A stretch of 64,000 bases of DNA. It comes from Agromyces aureus (GTDB lineage Bacteria; Actinomycetota; Actinomycetes; Actinomycetales; Microbacteriaceae). Position numbers and translations under genes: made by a program. The notes below the pieces were generated by a model. It saw only the letters and a list, made by a program, of their open reading frames with translations. It did not search any database and had not been told where the DNA came from. The first letter of the stretch is position 1. Every line of letters begins with the position of its first letter. Location: positions 1,736,001 through 1,800,000 of the forward strand of contig NZ_CP013979.1 in assembly GCF_001660485.1 (NCBI RefSeq). Direction: 5' to 3'. This document shows positions 17,308 through 24,934 of this stretch, piece after piece.

Positions 17308-18732
17308 TCAGTCGAGCGGGCCCTCGGGGGCTTCGCGCAGGGCGTGGCCGAGCGAGTCGCCAAGCTCGTTGCGGTAGTCGCCAGAGAGGTCCCACCACAT
17401 GGCGCCGCCGTAGCCGGCCTGCGTGAGCCATTCGGCCTTCGCCGTGACCGACGCGGGGTCGTCGAGGCTCCACCAGTCACCCGTCGCCGCGTCGTAGCGC
17501 CACGAAGCTCCGACGGCGGGGTCGAAGTAGCCGGTGCCGACCTGGCGCAGGTCGTAGTAGGGCTTGGTGCCGATCCACCCGGTGGCGGGCTGCCAGGCGT
17601 CGTCGCCGACGGTCACCCCGGTCCAGCCGGTCCCGTATGCCGCGAGCCCCGCATTGAGCTGCTCGGGCGCGGCGCCGGCGTTCAGGTACATGCCGACGGC
17701 GCCGTCGAGGCCGAGGCCCCAGTTCTCGGTTCCGTCGGGGTGCAGGTTGCCCTGGTGCCCCGTCGTGTTCGGAACCCAGCCGCCGTGGAAGTCGTAGCCC
17801 TGCACGTTGAGGAAGTCGACCGAGGCGAACAGGCGGGGGTCGAGCCATCCGCCCTGTCCGGCATTCCAGCCGCCCGCCGGGGCGAAGGCCGTGAGCAGGT
17901 AGTCCTCGCGGGTCTTCGAACCGTAGGCGTCGAGCTGCGTGCGGAACTCTTCCATGAGCGCCAGGAAGTTCTCCTTGTCGACCGAGGGGTCAGGACTCGA
18001 ACTCGGCACCTCGCCACCCGTGACGGGCCACTCCCAGTCGATGTCGATGCCGTCGAAGATGCCCTTCGCGACGCCCTTGCCGCCCTGCTTGCCGACGACC
18101 GGCAGGTTGCCCTTCAGGTAGACGTCGATGCAGCTCGAGACGAGCTTCGCACGGCTCTCGGGGGTGGCTGCCGCTGCGGCGAAGTTGTCGGACCAGGTCC
18201 ACCCGCCCAGCGAGACGAGGATCTTCGTGTCGGGGCTCTGCCGCTTCAGCTTCAGCAACTGGTTGAAGTTGCCGGCGAGCTTCTGGTTCTTCGAGTCCTG
18301 GCGGCCGTCGACCGAGTCGACCGCCGAGACGAGCCGGAGGTAGTCGTTCTGCGCGTCGCCCTCGCCCGGCGTGTTCGTGATCTCGCACGTCAGGTTCGAG
18401 GTCACGTTGCCGAATGCGTAGTTGATGTGCGTGATGTCCCTGATCGCGCCCGTCGTGAACAGGTCCGCGATCTGGTAATCGCGCGTCACCGGCGTATCGG
18501 CCATGAGATACCCCACGGCACGATAGCCGTTGATGTCCTCGGGCCCGGCGGAGCGCGGGTGCTTGCGCTTGTCCTTGTGCCGGTCGCGCTCGTGGTCGTG
18601 GCTGCCGCGGTCGTCGCGGTCGCCGCGGCCGTCGCCGCCATGGGCGAGCGCGGGGGAGACGGCGGAGGTCGCGACGAGTGCGGTCGCAGCGGCGGTGAGC
18701 ACCGCGGTTCTGATCAGGTGACGCTTCGGCAT
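17308..18732 (-). CDS. Secreted glycoside hydrolase family 18 chitinase
   Basis: The protein (474 residues) has a Tat/Sec-like signal peptide (MPKRHLIRTAVLTAAATALV...SPALA, cleavage near residue 33), a short Asp/Arg/His-rich linker and a full GH18 TIM barrel. Visible GH18 motifs are VSLGGWTWS (SxGG) and the catalytic DGIDIDWEWP (DxxDxDxE, Glu as acid). Near the end GGAMWWDLSGDY is the conserved barrel strand 8. No carbohydrate-binding module is present. It should hydrolyse chitin outside the cell. ATG 18732 is chosen because GAGGA lies 5 nt upstream; an in-frame ATG four codons earlier lacks a ribosome site. Confidence 0.9.
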   Translation of the reverse strand: MPKRHLIRTAVLTAAATALVATSAVSPALAHGGDGRGDRDDRGSHDHERDRHKDKRKHPRSAGPEDINGYRAVGYLMADTPVTRDYQIADLFTTGAIRDITHINYAFGNVTSNLTCEITNTPGEGDAQNDYLRLVSAVDSVDGRQDSKNQKLAGNFNQLLKLKRQSPDTKILVSLGGWTWSDNFAAAAATPESRAKLVSSCIDVYLKGNLPVVGKQGGKGVAKGIFDGIDIDWEWPVTGGEVPSSSPDPSVDKENFLALMEEFRTQLDAYGSKTREDYLLTAFAPAGGWNAGQGGWLDPRLFASVDFLNVQGYDFHGGWVPNTTGHQGNLHPDGTENWGLGLDGAVGMYLNAGAAPEQLNAGLAAYGTGWTGVTVGDDAWQPATGWIGTKPYYDLRQVGTGYFDPAVGASWRYDAATGDWWSLDDPASVTAKAEWLTQAGYGGAMWWDLSGDYRNELGDSLGHALREAPEGPLD

Positions 18733-19037
18733 GTGAATCCTCATCGATCGGTGTGCCCGCACGGCACGACGCGCGTGCGATTGCGGTGACGCTACCAACC
18801 CGGGTCGAGGTTAGGAAGGATTCCTGACAAATCCTGCGGGAACCCCAACGGATCGAGGAGGTCGCTGTCGGGCGTCCATAGTGAATGCACAGGAATGTGC
18901 ATATGTCGCAACATGCGACCGAGCGGATGCCGCCGCGGGCCGGATCAGGATCCCGGGCCCGGCCTCGCGGCGCCTGCGCGCGGCATCCGCCCCGATTTGT
19001 GAGCCCTCGTAGGCCATGCTAGGTTTATCTCTTGTGC
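18733..19037. other. Intergenic region, chitinase upstream and tRNA leader
   Basis: No gene is visible in these 305 nt. The stretch holds the presumed chitinase promoter region (opposite strand), two copies of the over-represented GGATGCCGC motif (18924 and 18980), and TAGGTT at 19020-19025, a plausible -10 about 13 nt upstream of the initiator tRNA. Confidence 0.5.
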
Positions 19038-19111
19038 CGCGGGGTGGAGCAGTTCGGTAGCTCGCTGGGCTCATAACCCAGAGGTCGTAGGTTCAAATCC
19101 TGCCCCCGCAA
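19038..19111 (+). tRNA. Initiator tRNA-fMet (CAU), copy 1
   Basis: A 74-nt cloverleaf begins CGCGGGG. It has a C1-A72 mismatch, three consecutive G-C pairs in the anticodon stem (TGGG CTCATAA CCCA), TTCAAAT T-loop and discriminator A; CCA is not encoded. These are diagnostic of initiator tRNA. It differs from the copy at 22116 by two bases in the T-stem (GTAGG/CCTGC here). A strong terminator follows 50 nt downstream. Confidence 0.95.
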
Positions 19112-19160
19112 CCGAGGCGCCATCGGAGAATCAGATTCTGATCTTCGGAAAATGGGCAGA

Positions 19161-19205
19161 AGAGGCCGTGACCAGAGAAATCTGGTCACGGCCTCTTTCT
19201 TTTTG
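19161..19205 (+). terminator. Rho-independent terminator of tRNA-fMet copy 1
   Basis: A perfect 16-bp stem (AGAGGCCGTGACCAGA / TCTGGTCACGGCCTCT) with a GAAA tetraloop is followed by TTCTTTTT. It is a textbook intrinsic terminator, rare in such high-GC DNA, and is repeated with small changes after the second tRNA copy. Confidence 0.93.
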
Positions 19206-19545
19206 CCCGGCGGGGCTCTCGTACCTCGACTGGTGTGCGCGGGACCACCTACCTCCTCGTGAAGGGTGCAGCGCAGCCCTTCAACGCCGGAGCGCGGGAC
19301 GGGCTGGAGGCAGACGGCGCGACGCCGTCGATGTCGTGCTCGGCTCCGTGATCCGGCCCACGTATTCTCCACGCCGTCGTCTCGCTACACGTCGAGGATC
19401 ACGGGCAGCGCGATGCCGCGGGCATGGTGATCCCCTTCCGGGCACGAGCGTTGCGCGCGAACGGCGGACCACTGCCAGAGTCCGTGCCACCGCAGAGCGA
19501 GCCGCGCCCTCTCGGTCGCCCGGGAGGCGCACCTGTTCGGCGCGG

Positions 19546-19575
19546 TTCGCACCACGTCAATTCGCACCACGTCAA
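19546..19575 (+). repeat. Perfect tandem duplication, 15 bp x 2
   Basis: TTCGCACCACGTCAA occurs twice head to tail with no mismatch, in the gene-poor stretch between the first tRNA-fMet and the CPBP gene. It could be replication slippage or a regulatory direct repeat. Confidence 0.85.
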
Positions 19576-19673
19576 GGGGTGACGTCGATGCGATGACGCA
19601 GGCAGGTTGCCGCCATTCGACTTGCCGCTCGAGAAAGGGCGAACCGGAAACCGTGTCCGGGTACTGTTCGGGC

Positions 19674-20435
19674 ATGACCGCTGATCGCTCGCTTCGCATC
19701 GCGCCCCGTGTCTGGCTCGGCGTCCTCGCCTACCTCCTCTACCTCGCCGTGTTCTACGGCGTCTGGATCTTCAACGGCATCGACTACAACCACATCGGCG
19801 ACAGCGAGGACACCCTCTGGAAGTGGTATGTCGCGCCACTGGCAGCAGGCTCGATCGTGATCATCATCATCGTCTCGATCTACGGATGGTGGCGGCCCGC
19901 GCTCTTCGAGACGAAGAAACGCCTCCCGGCCTGGGTCTGGATCTTCCCCGGCATCCTCGCCCTGCTCGCGGTGCTCGGCCTGTTCGGCGACACTTCACGG
20001 GTCACCCCGTTGATGTGGGTGTTCCTCGTGATCGGCAGCCTGCTCGTCGGCTTCAACGAGGAGCTCGTCACCCGCGGGCAATTGATCGTCGCGTTGCGGA
20101 GCCGTTTCGGGGAACTCGGCGTGTGGTTCTTCAGCACCCTGCTCTTCGGGCTCCTGCACCTGCCCAACACGCTCTTCGGAACCGGACTGCCGGGCATCTC
20201 GCAGGTCGGCATCACGTTCCTCATCGGCACCGTGCTCTACTTGCTCCGACGGGTCAGCGGCACGTTGATCTTCGCGATGGCCCTGCACGCGCTCTGGGAC
20301 TTCTCCTCCTTCGCCGCCCCCGGGGGCTTGTCCGGCATCGTGGGAATCCTCGTGGGCATCGTCGCCGTGATCTTCGCGATCATCCTCACGCGCCGGGAGA
20401 GCCGAGCAGAGAAGGCCGTCTCCGCGCCGGCGTGA
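19674..20435 (+). CDS. CPBP family intramembrane metalloprotease
   Basis: The 253-residue protein has about eight hydrophobic segments. The three CPBP (Abi/CAAX-protease) motifs are visible: FNEELVTRG (EExxxR), FGLLHLPN (FxxxH) and HALWDFS (HxxxD/N-like). Family members are membrane proteases linked to prenyl-protein processing, bacteriocin self-immunity or stress. Start ATG 19674 is preceded by TACTGT with a 6-nt spacer to the ATG, so the mRNA is probably leaderless. It lies between the two tRNA-fMet copies; its substrate cannot be deduced. Confidence 0.85.
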   Translation: MTADRSLRIAPRVWLGVLAYLLYLAVFYGVWIFNGIDYNHIGDSEDTLWKWYVAPLAAGSIVIIIIVSIYGWWRPALFETKKRLPAWVWIFPGILALLAVLGLFGDTSRVTPLMWVFLVIGSLLVGFNEELVTRGQLIVALRSRFGELGVWFFSTLLFGLLHLPNTLFGTGLPGISQVGITFLIGTVLYLLRRVSGTLIFAMALHALWDFSSFAAPGGLSGIVGILVGIVAVIFAIILTRRESRAEKAVSAPA

Positions 20436-20627
20436 TCGACGGCGACGGGCGCAGACGCCGCACCACTCGCACCCGGCATCGCGACCGTGCCGCGAACGTC
20501 GCAGTTCGGACCGTCGCACGTTCACGGGCGCGGACGTTCCACGTTCCGCTCCTGTGCACAGGTGCGCTCGACTCCAGATGTCCCCAATAGGATTTAGCCA
20601 ACGTGCGCAGAACCCCGGGGGAGTGTG

Positions 20628-20903
20628 ATGGCGGACCTCACGATCGAGCGGTCGTCGCTTCAGCAGCTCTCAGCTGATCTCCGACGCGCTGCCGACCTCA
20701 TCGCATTTCGACGCGATCTCGTTCAGGTCGATGCCGGTGTTCTCGGGTCTGCGTTGGTCGAATCAGCGCTCGTCGAGACCGCGTCGTTGCTCGAGGCCCG
20801 CCGATCCGTCGTCGAGCGGATGCTGAGCGAGCTGGTGGCTCATCCGACGAAGGTCGTCGACGACTTCGGCGATCTCGACGCCGCGCTTTCCGGCGGCGCG
20901 TGA
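20628..20903 (+). CDS. Small helical WXG100-like protein
   Basis: A 91-residue protein predicted to be all helical (LQQLSADLRRAADLIAF..., ALVETASLLEARRSVVERML), with size and charge pattern like ESAT-6/WXG100-type proteins, though no WXG motif is present. ATG 20628 follows GGGGGAG; a GTG one codon earlier is possible. It is immediately followed by a DUF1023 hydrolase fragment and a lipoprotein, an arrangement typical of small actinobacterial toxin-like or secreted-effector operons. The function is inferred from context only. Confidence 0.6.
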   Translation: MADLTIERSSLQQLSADLRRAADLIAFRRDLVQVDAGVLGSALVESALVETASLLEARRSVVERMLSELVAHPTKVVDDFGDLDAALSGGA

Positions 20904-20927
20904 TGGGGTGGTCTTGGCAGGATCCCG

Positions 20928-21443
20928 GTGCGGGGCTTCGGACGAGCATCCGGAAGCACACTTGCCACGTTCGAGGAGGGAATGCGCCAGGATCCATCCC
21001 TCCGCGCCAGTGAGCAGATCGCCATCGGTCATAGTTGGGGGCTCGCGAACGTCACCTCCTCCGAGGTGGCGGGCACCCATTACGACAAGGTCGTCTCCCT
21101 CTCCGGCGCGGGCATGCTGCCCGAGTGGGAACCGGGCTCGACGACGGCGTATCAGGACCTCTCGTACCGAGATCTCCTTCAATCGGCACAGAGCCTCGAT
21201 GTGGTCTGGGACGGCAGGAACCCTCGCGACCACACCGCCTTCGAGCATGGCGAATTCTTCCTGGGGCCGCAGGATGAGATCCTCGAGCATGCGACGGAGA
21301 CGGTCAACGTGCAGGGGTACCCGCAGACCACCATCGATGCGCGAGCGTTTGGAGTGCTCCTGGACAACCACAATCTGATCACCCGGAACGTGCCGGCGAA
21401 CGCCGCCGTCCTCGAATCAGTCCTCAGCATGGTCAAGCGATGA
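20928..21443 (+). CDS. DUF1023-type alpha/beta hydrolase, N-terminally truncated
   Basis: The 171 residues correspond to the C-terminal half of DUF1023 hydrolases. The nucleophile elbow GHSWGLANV (Ser about 36), a VVSLSGAGMLPEW strand, the acidic segment and NHNLITRN (catalytic His region) are present. Intact family members have a further 200 or more residues upstream, here absent: the preceding gene ends only 24 nt earlier. The likely explanation is a deletion, so this is a remnant or a minimal variant. Start is a GTG with no clear ribosome site. It overlaps the lipoprotein start by 4 nt (ATGA). Confidence 0.65.
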   Translation: MRGFGRASGSTLATFEEGMRQDPSLRASEQIAIGHSWGLANVTSSEVAGTHYDKVVSLSGAGMLPEWEPGSTTAYQDLSYRDLLQSAQSLDVVWDGRNPRDHTAFEHGEFFLGPQDEILEHATETVNVQGYPQTTIDARAFGVLLDNHNLITRNVPANAAVLESVLSMVKR

Positions 21444-21952
21444 GATCGCGTCGGTTCGGCATCCTGACGATCATGCTCATCATCAGCGGTACGGCGCTCG
21501 TCGGGTGCGCACCGGACGGAGGCGCGTTGGATGACGACCTGACCTGGCAGGATGCGAAATCCGAGGCGCAACAGACGCAACGAGAGATCGCCGACCTCAT
21601 CGACGCCGACCAGGTCATCGCAAGGGACGAGCCCGCCGACGGGATTCTCCTCAGTTGCGATGCGACGCGGCATCAGTGGTCCGGCCGTATCGTTCTCACC
21701 CTGTCGGAATCGGCTGACGCTGACGCGTTGGCACGCTCTGTCGCAGACCGGTTCCGGGAGAGCGATCGCTTCGTCGTGCGAGAGCAGGAGGACGCTCCCG
21801 AAGGCAGCCCCATCATCATTCAATTGATCGCACCCGACAACGAGGAGAACTACATCGTCGCCCCGTACCCGGCATCCGATGAACTCCACATCACCTCCGC
21901 CTCCGAGTGCTTCGTGCTCCCCGAAGGCGTCTACCCTGGCGGCACCTTCTGA
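21440..21952 (+). CDS. Putative lipoprotein
   Basis: The 170-residue protein has a lipoprotein signal peptide ending in the lipobox LVGC (Cys about 23: ILTIMLIISGTALVGC). The mature part is acidic with alternating strands and no recognised domain; two further Cys (SCDATR and ECFVLP) could form a disulfide. It starts at an ATG overlapping the stop of the DUF1023 fragment, so the two are coupled. It is probably an immunity-like or surface partner of the upstream proteins, by context only. Confidence 0.75.
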   Translation: MRSRRFGILTIMLIISGTALVGCAPDGGALDDDLTWQDAKSEAQQTQREIADLIDADQVIARDEPADGILLSCDATRHQWSGRIVLTLSESADADALARSVADRFRESDRFVVREQEDAPEGSPIIIQLIAPDNEENYIVAPYPASDELHITSASECFVLPEGVYPGGTF

Positions 21953-22050
21953 CGCCGGTCGCATTCCTCGGCCGTCCTCGGGCCGGACGGTGTCGGTCGG
22001 TCGACGCCGCGGAGGACGGGCTCGTGGTCAGAGGCCGGTCGCGGAGCACG

Positions 22051-22056
22051 TATACT
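22051..22056 (+). promoter_or_regulatory. -10 element of tRNA-fMet copy 2
   Basis: TATACT is the best -10 match in the area and lies 60 nt upstream of the tRNA. A 7-bp hairpin (CGACGAT-CCCG-ATCGTCG, 22070-22087) falls between it and the tRNA, in the 5' leader. No convincing -35 is visible. Confidence 0.5.
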
Positions 22057-22115
22057 GGACCAAGCGCAACGACGATCCCGATCGTCGAGCGGAGGCCGGT
22101 TCGACTGGCCAACGG

Positions 22116-22189
22116 CGCGGGGTGGAGCAGTTCGGTAGCTCGCTGGGCTCATAACCCAGAGGTCGCAGGTTCAAATCCTGTCCCCGCAA
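22116..22189 (+). tRNA. Initiator tRNA-fMet (CAU), copy 2
   Basis: A 74-nt initiator tRNA nearly identical to the copy at 19038. It shows C1-A72, the GGG/CCC anticodon-stem pairs and no encoded CCA. The T-stem reads GCAGG/CCTGT, with a terminal G-U pair instead of G-C. Upstream leaders differ, but the downstream flanks share a decayed copy of the same terminator, so the duplicated unit included the 3' flank. Confidence 0.95.
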
Positions 22190-22509
22190 CCGAAGCACAT
22201 CGAAGCATCAGGAACAGATCTTCGAAGGCGTGCAGAAGAGGTCGTGATCAGAGAAATCTGGTCACGACCTCTTTTTTGGTGGACCGAAAGGTCCGGTTCC
22301 CAAAGCTCGATCGTCTCAGACGCGTGCTCAATCCAGCTCGGTCCAGGCGCCGACGGACTCGTGCGAGTCGTTCACCGGTTCGAAGAGGAGTTCTGTCGCC
22401 CACCGCACCAGCGGGCGGTCGCCGATTCGTTCGGGCCGCCATCGGTCCCGATCGAGGATCGCGCCGAGAGGTCTGGCCCTGAGTCCGCCTGCGATGGTAG
22501 GAATTCCCC
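22190..22509. other. Intergenic region between tRNA-fMet copy 2 and the MFS gene
   Basis: The only clear element in these 320 nt is the tRNA terminator at 22237. The rest shows no gene with a ribosome site or recognisable protein. It should include the MFS promoter, which I cannot pinpoint. Confidence 0.5.
22237..22278 (+). terminator. Rho-independent terminator of tRNA-fMet copy 2
   Basis: A 16-bp stem (AGAGGTCGTGATCAGA / TCTGGTCACGACCTCT) with one G-T wobble and a GAAA loop, followed by six T. It is homologous to the terminator at 19161. Confidence 0.92.
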
Positions 22510-24057
22510 ATGGGGGACAACACTTCGGCTCAGGCAGGCCCGGCCGTCTCTGCGACCGCTCGTCGCAGCGCACTCGCGGCGCTGGTCGCGACATCCGTCT
22601 CGGCGTTGGTGGTGAACGCGAACACCTCGGCGGTGTCGATCCTGATCCCGGCGATCTCGGCCGACACGGGCACGCCGACCGACACGTTGCAATGGGCGGT
22701 CACGGGCTACTCGCTCGTCGGTGCCGCCGTGATCGTCACGTCGGGCTCCCTCGGCGACGTGTTCGGCCGCCGCAAGATCTTCCTCGGCGGCCTGCTCCTC
22801 TTCATCGCGTCGTGCGTGTTGATCGGGCTCTCGCAGGAGGGCATCGGCGTCATCGCCGGTCGATGCATCCAGGGCGCCGCGGGGGCGACGATCCTCGCGT
22901 GCGGCATGAGCCTGCTGTCGGCCTCGAGCACGGGCAAGGAGCAGATGCGGGCCGTCACCCTCTGGGGTGCGGCATCCGCCGTGGGTGCTGCGGCCGGTCC
23001 ACTGGTCGGCGGACTGCTCGCCTCGACGCTCGGCTGGCAGGGGCTGTTCTGGATCGACGCGGTGATCGCCGCGCTGTGCATCCCGGTCACGCTCATCGCG
23101 GTGGCCGAGTCGAGCGACCCGACCCGGCCCCGGTCGATCGACTTCGCCGGAACGGTGCTCATCGCCGCGATCCTCGCCCCGCTCATCTTCGCGCTCACGA
23201 ACGGCAGCGCGTGGGGCTGGGGTTCGATCCAGACCCTCGGATGCTTCGCCATCACGATCGGCGCGACCATCGGGTTCGTGCTGGTGGAGCGCAGCGTCAA
23301 GGCCCCGCTGCTCGACCTCGCCCTGCTCAAGAACAAGGTGCTCGTGGGGGCGACCCTCTCGATCCTGCTCGGCTCCGGAACCGTCAACGGCATCATGTTC
23401 ATCGTCAGCCTGTACTTCCAGAACCCGGCGGCGCTCGACATGGACGCCTTCCAGGCCGGGCTGGCGACGCTGCCGGTCGCGGCGGCGGCCGTCGTGCTCG
23501 CCCCGCTCATCACGCCGATCGTCGGTCGGATCGGCGTGCGCACCACGATCGCGGTCGGATTCATCATCATGTCCGCCTCGTTCGCGGTGCTCGCGTTCGT
23601 GACGGAATCGTGGACGTACGGGTTGTTCGTCCTGCCGCTCATCGGCGTCGCCGCCGGCATGAGCCTGCAGAACGGCCCGTGCTCCTCGATCTCGACCGCC
23701 TGCGTCGAACCGCGCGAGGTCGGCGCCGCCTCGGGCATCTCGAACATGGCCCGCTACGTCGGCGCTGCCGTGATGACGGCGATCGTGGCCTCGGTCTACG
23801 GATCGGTCTCGGCGAGCCGTCTCGCCGAGGGCGATTCCGAGCCCGTGGCACTCGCCGACGCCTTCTCCTGGTCGTCGATCGCGATGGGCATCTGGTGCGT
23901 CCTCGGCATCGCGCTCGCGCTCCTCGTCGCGCGCGGGGTCACGCGCAAGCCGACCGAGTTCGAGTACGCGGCCGCGGCCGCCTCGACGTCGCACACGCTC
24001 ACGCCGCCCGAAGAGGTCGTGGCCGCGGCCGGTCAGGCGCCCCGAAGCGGCGCCTGA
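22510..24057 (+). CDS. MFS transporter, DHA2 (14-TM) drug exporter type
   Basis: The 515-residue protein has fourteen predicted membrane segments. It carries the DHA2 motif A variant GSLGDVFGRRKIF in loop 2-3 and the motif C-like AGPLVGGLLAS in helix 5. These define H+-coupled multidrug exporters of the EmrB/QacA group. Start ATG 22510 begins MGDNTSAQAG. It is a single-gene unit downstream of the tRNA terminator, convergent with the alpha/beta hydrolase. No adjacent TetR-type regulator is seen, and the substrate is unknown. Confidence 0.88.
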   Translation: MGDNTSAQAGPAVSATARRSALAALVATSVSALVVNANTSAVSILIPAISADTGTPTDTLQWAVTGYSLVGAAVIVTSGSLGDVFGRRKIFLGGLLLFIASCVLIGLSQEGIGVIAGRCIQGAAGATILACGMSLLSASSTGKEQMRAVTLWGAASAVGAAAGPLVGGLLASTLGWQGLFWIDAVIAALCIPVTLIAVAESSDPTRPRSIDFAGTVLIAAILAPLIFALTNGSAWGWGSIQTLGCFAITIGATIGFVLVERSVKAPLLDLALLKNKVLVGATLSILLGSGTVNGIMFIVSLYFQNPAALDMDAFQAGLATLPVAAAAVVLAPLITPIVGRIGVRTTIAVGFIIMSASFAVLAFVTESWTYGLFVLPLIGVAAGMSLQNGPCSSISTACVEPREVGAASGISNMARYVGAAVMTAIVASVYGSVSASRLAEGDSEPVALADAFSWSSIAMGIWCVLGIALALLVARGVTRKPTEFEYAAAAASTSHTLTPPEEVVAAAGQAPRSGA

Positions 24058-24079
24058 CCGCCCCCGAACTGCTCGTGGT

Positions 24080-24811
24080 TCAGACGGTGGCCGCGGCAGC
24101 GAGGATCGCCGCGATCGACGCCTCGGGGTTCGACACCATCGAGACGTGGGAGCCCGGCACCTCCGACACGGTCGAGCCGGCGCGCGCGGCCATGCGCCGC
24201 AGCACGTCGGCCGGGATGACGCGATCGTCGACGCCGATGACCGCCCAGCTCGGGATCGACCTCCACGCGGGAGGCCCCGACGGCGTCACGTTGGCGACGA
24301 GCGATGCCGGGCGCTGGCTGGCCGCGATGGTCCACCGGGTCGCCTCGTCGAGGTCCGGTGCGAACGCGGTGTGCACGACCTCGGGCTTGAGGAACACCTC
24401 GGCGGCGCCTTCGGGTGCGCCCGGGTATCCGGCGATGTCGAAGATCGTCGTCGGATCCGCGACGCCGAGCGCCGAGGTCGACCCGTCGAGCAGCTGCACC
24501 ACGGTCTCGCCCTCGTCGGGCACGAACGCGTTCACGTAGACGAGCGCGCGCACGTCGCCGGCCGTGCCGGCGTTCGTGATGACCGCGCCGCCGTACGAGT
24601 GCCCGACGAGCACGACCGGCCCGCTCGTGCGCTGCGCGAGGAACGACGCCACGTACGCGCTGTCTTCCGTGAGTCCGCGCAGCAGGTTCGGCGGCACGAG
24701 CACCGTGAACCCCTGCGCCTGCAACGCGCGGGTCACGGCGTCCCAACTCGATCCGTCGGCCCACGCTCCGTGCACCAGCACGATCGTCGGCTTCGTCGCG
24801 ACATCCGTCAT
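24080..24811 (-). CDS. Alpha/beta hydrolase
   Basis: The 243-residue single-domain protein has the oxyanion strand LVHGAWADGSSWD, the nucleophile elbow VGHSYGGAV (Ser about 93) and the terminal catalytic His in PGSHVSM. It resembles the short esterase/lipase group often annotated as EstC-like; there is no signal peptide, so it is cytoplasmic. ATG 24811 is chosen because GGGGGA lies upstream at a good distance; a TTG four codons earlier overlaps that site. Substrate unknown. Confidence 0.85.
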   Translation of the reverse strand: MTDVATKPTIVLVHGAWADGSSWDAVTRALQAQGFTVLVPPNLLRGLTEDSAYVASFLAQRTSGPVVLVGHSYGGAVITNAGTAGDVRALVYVNAFVPDEGETVVQLLDGSTSALGVADPTTIFDIAGYPGAPEGAAEVFLKPEVVHTAFAPDLDEATRWTIAASQRPASLVANVTPSGPPAWRSIPSWAVIGVDDRVIPADVLRRMAARAGSTVSEVPGSHVSMVSNPEASIAAILAAAATV

Positions 24812-24934
24812 GTCATCCCCCAATGCTCGATTCGGGGGAACGATACGCCTGCGATGAGGTGACGCGCCAGAGCGAGACGGCCTGATGACGGTGAATTTCG
24901 TGTGTCATCGCCGGGAACGGAGGTGCCGATGCGA

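Larger units (their letters stand above)
19112..19673. other. Intergenic region after tRNA-fMet copy 1
   Basis: Apart from the terminator at 19161 and a 15-bp tandem duplication at 19546, I see no gene here. The short open frames look like random high-GC frames without ribosome sites or recognisable motifs. TACTGT at 19660-19665 is a candidate -10 for the CPBP protease gene. Confidence 0.5.
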
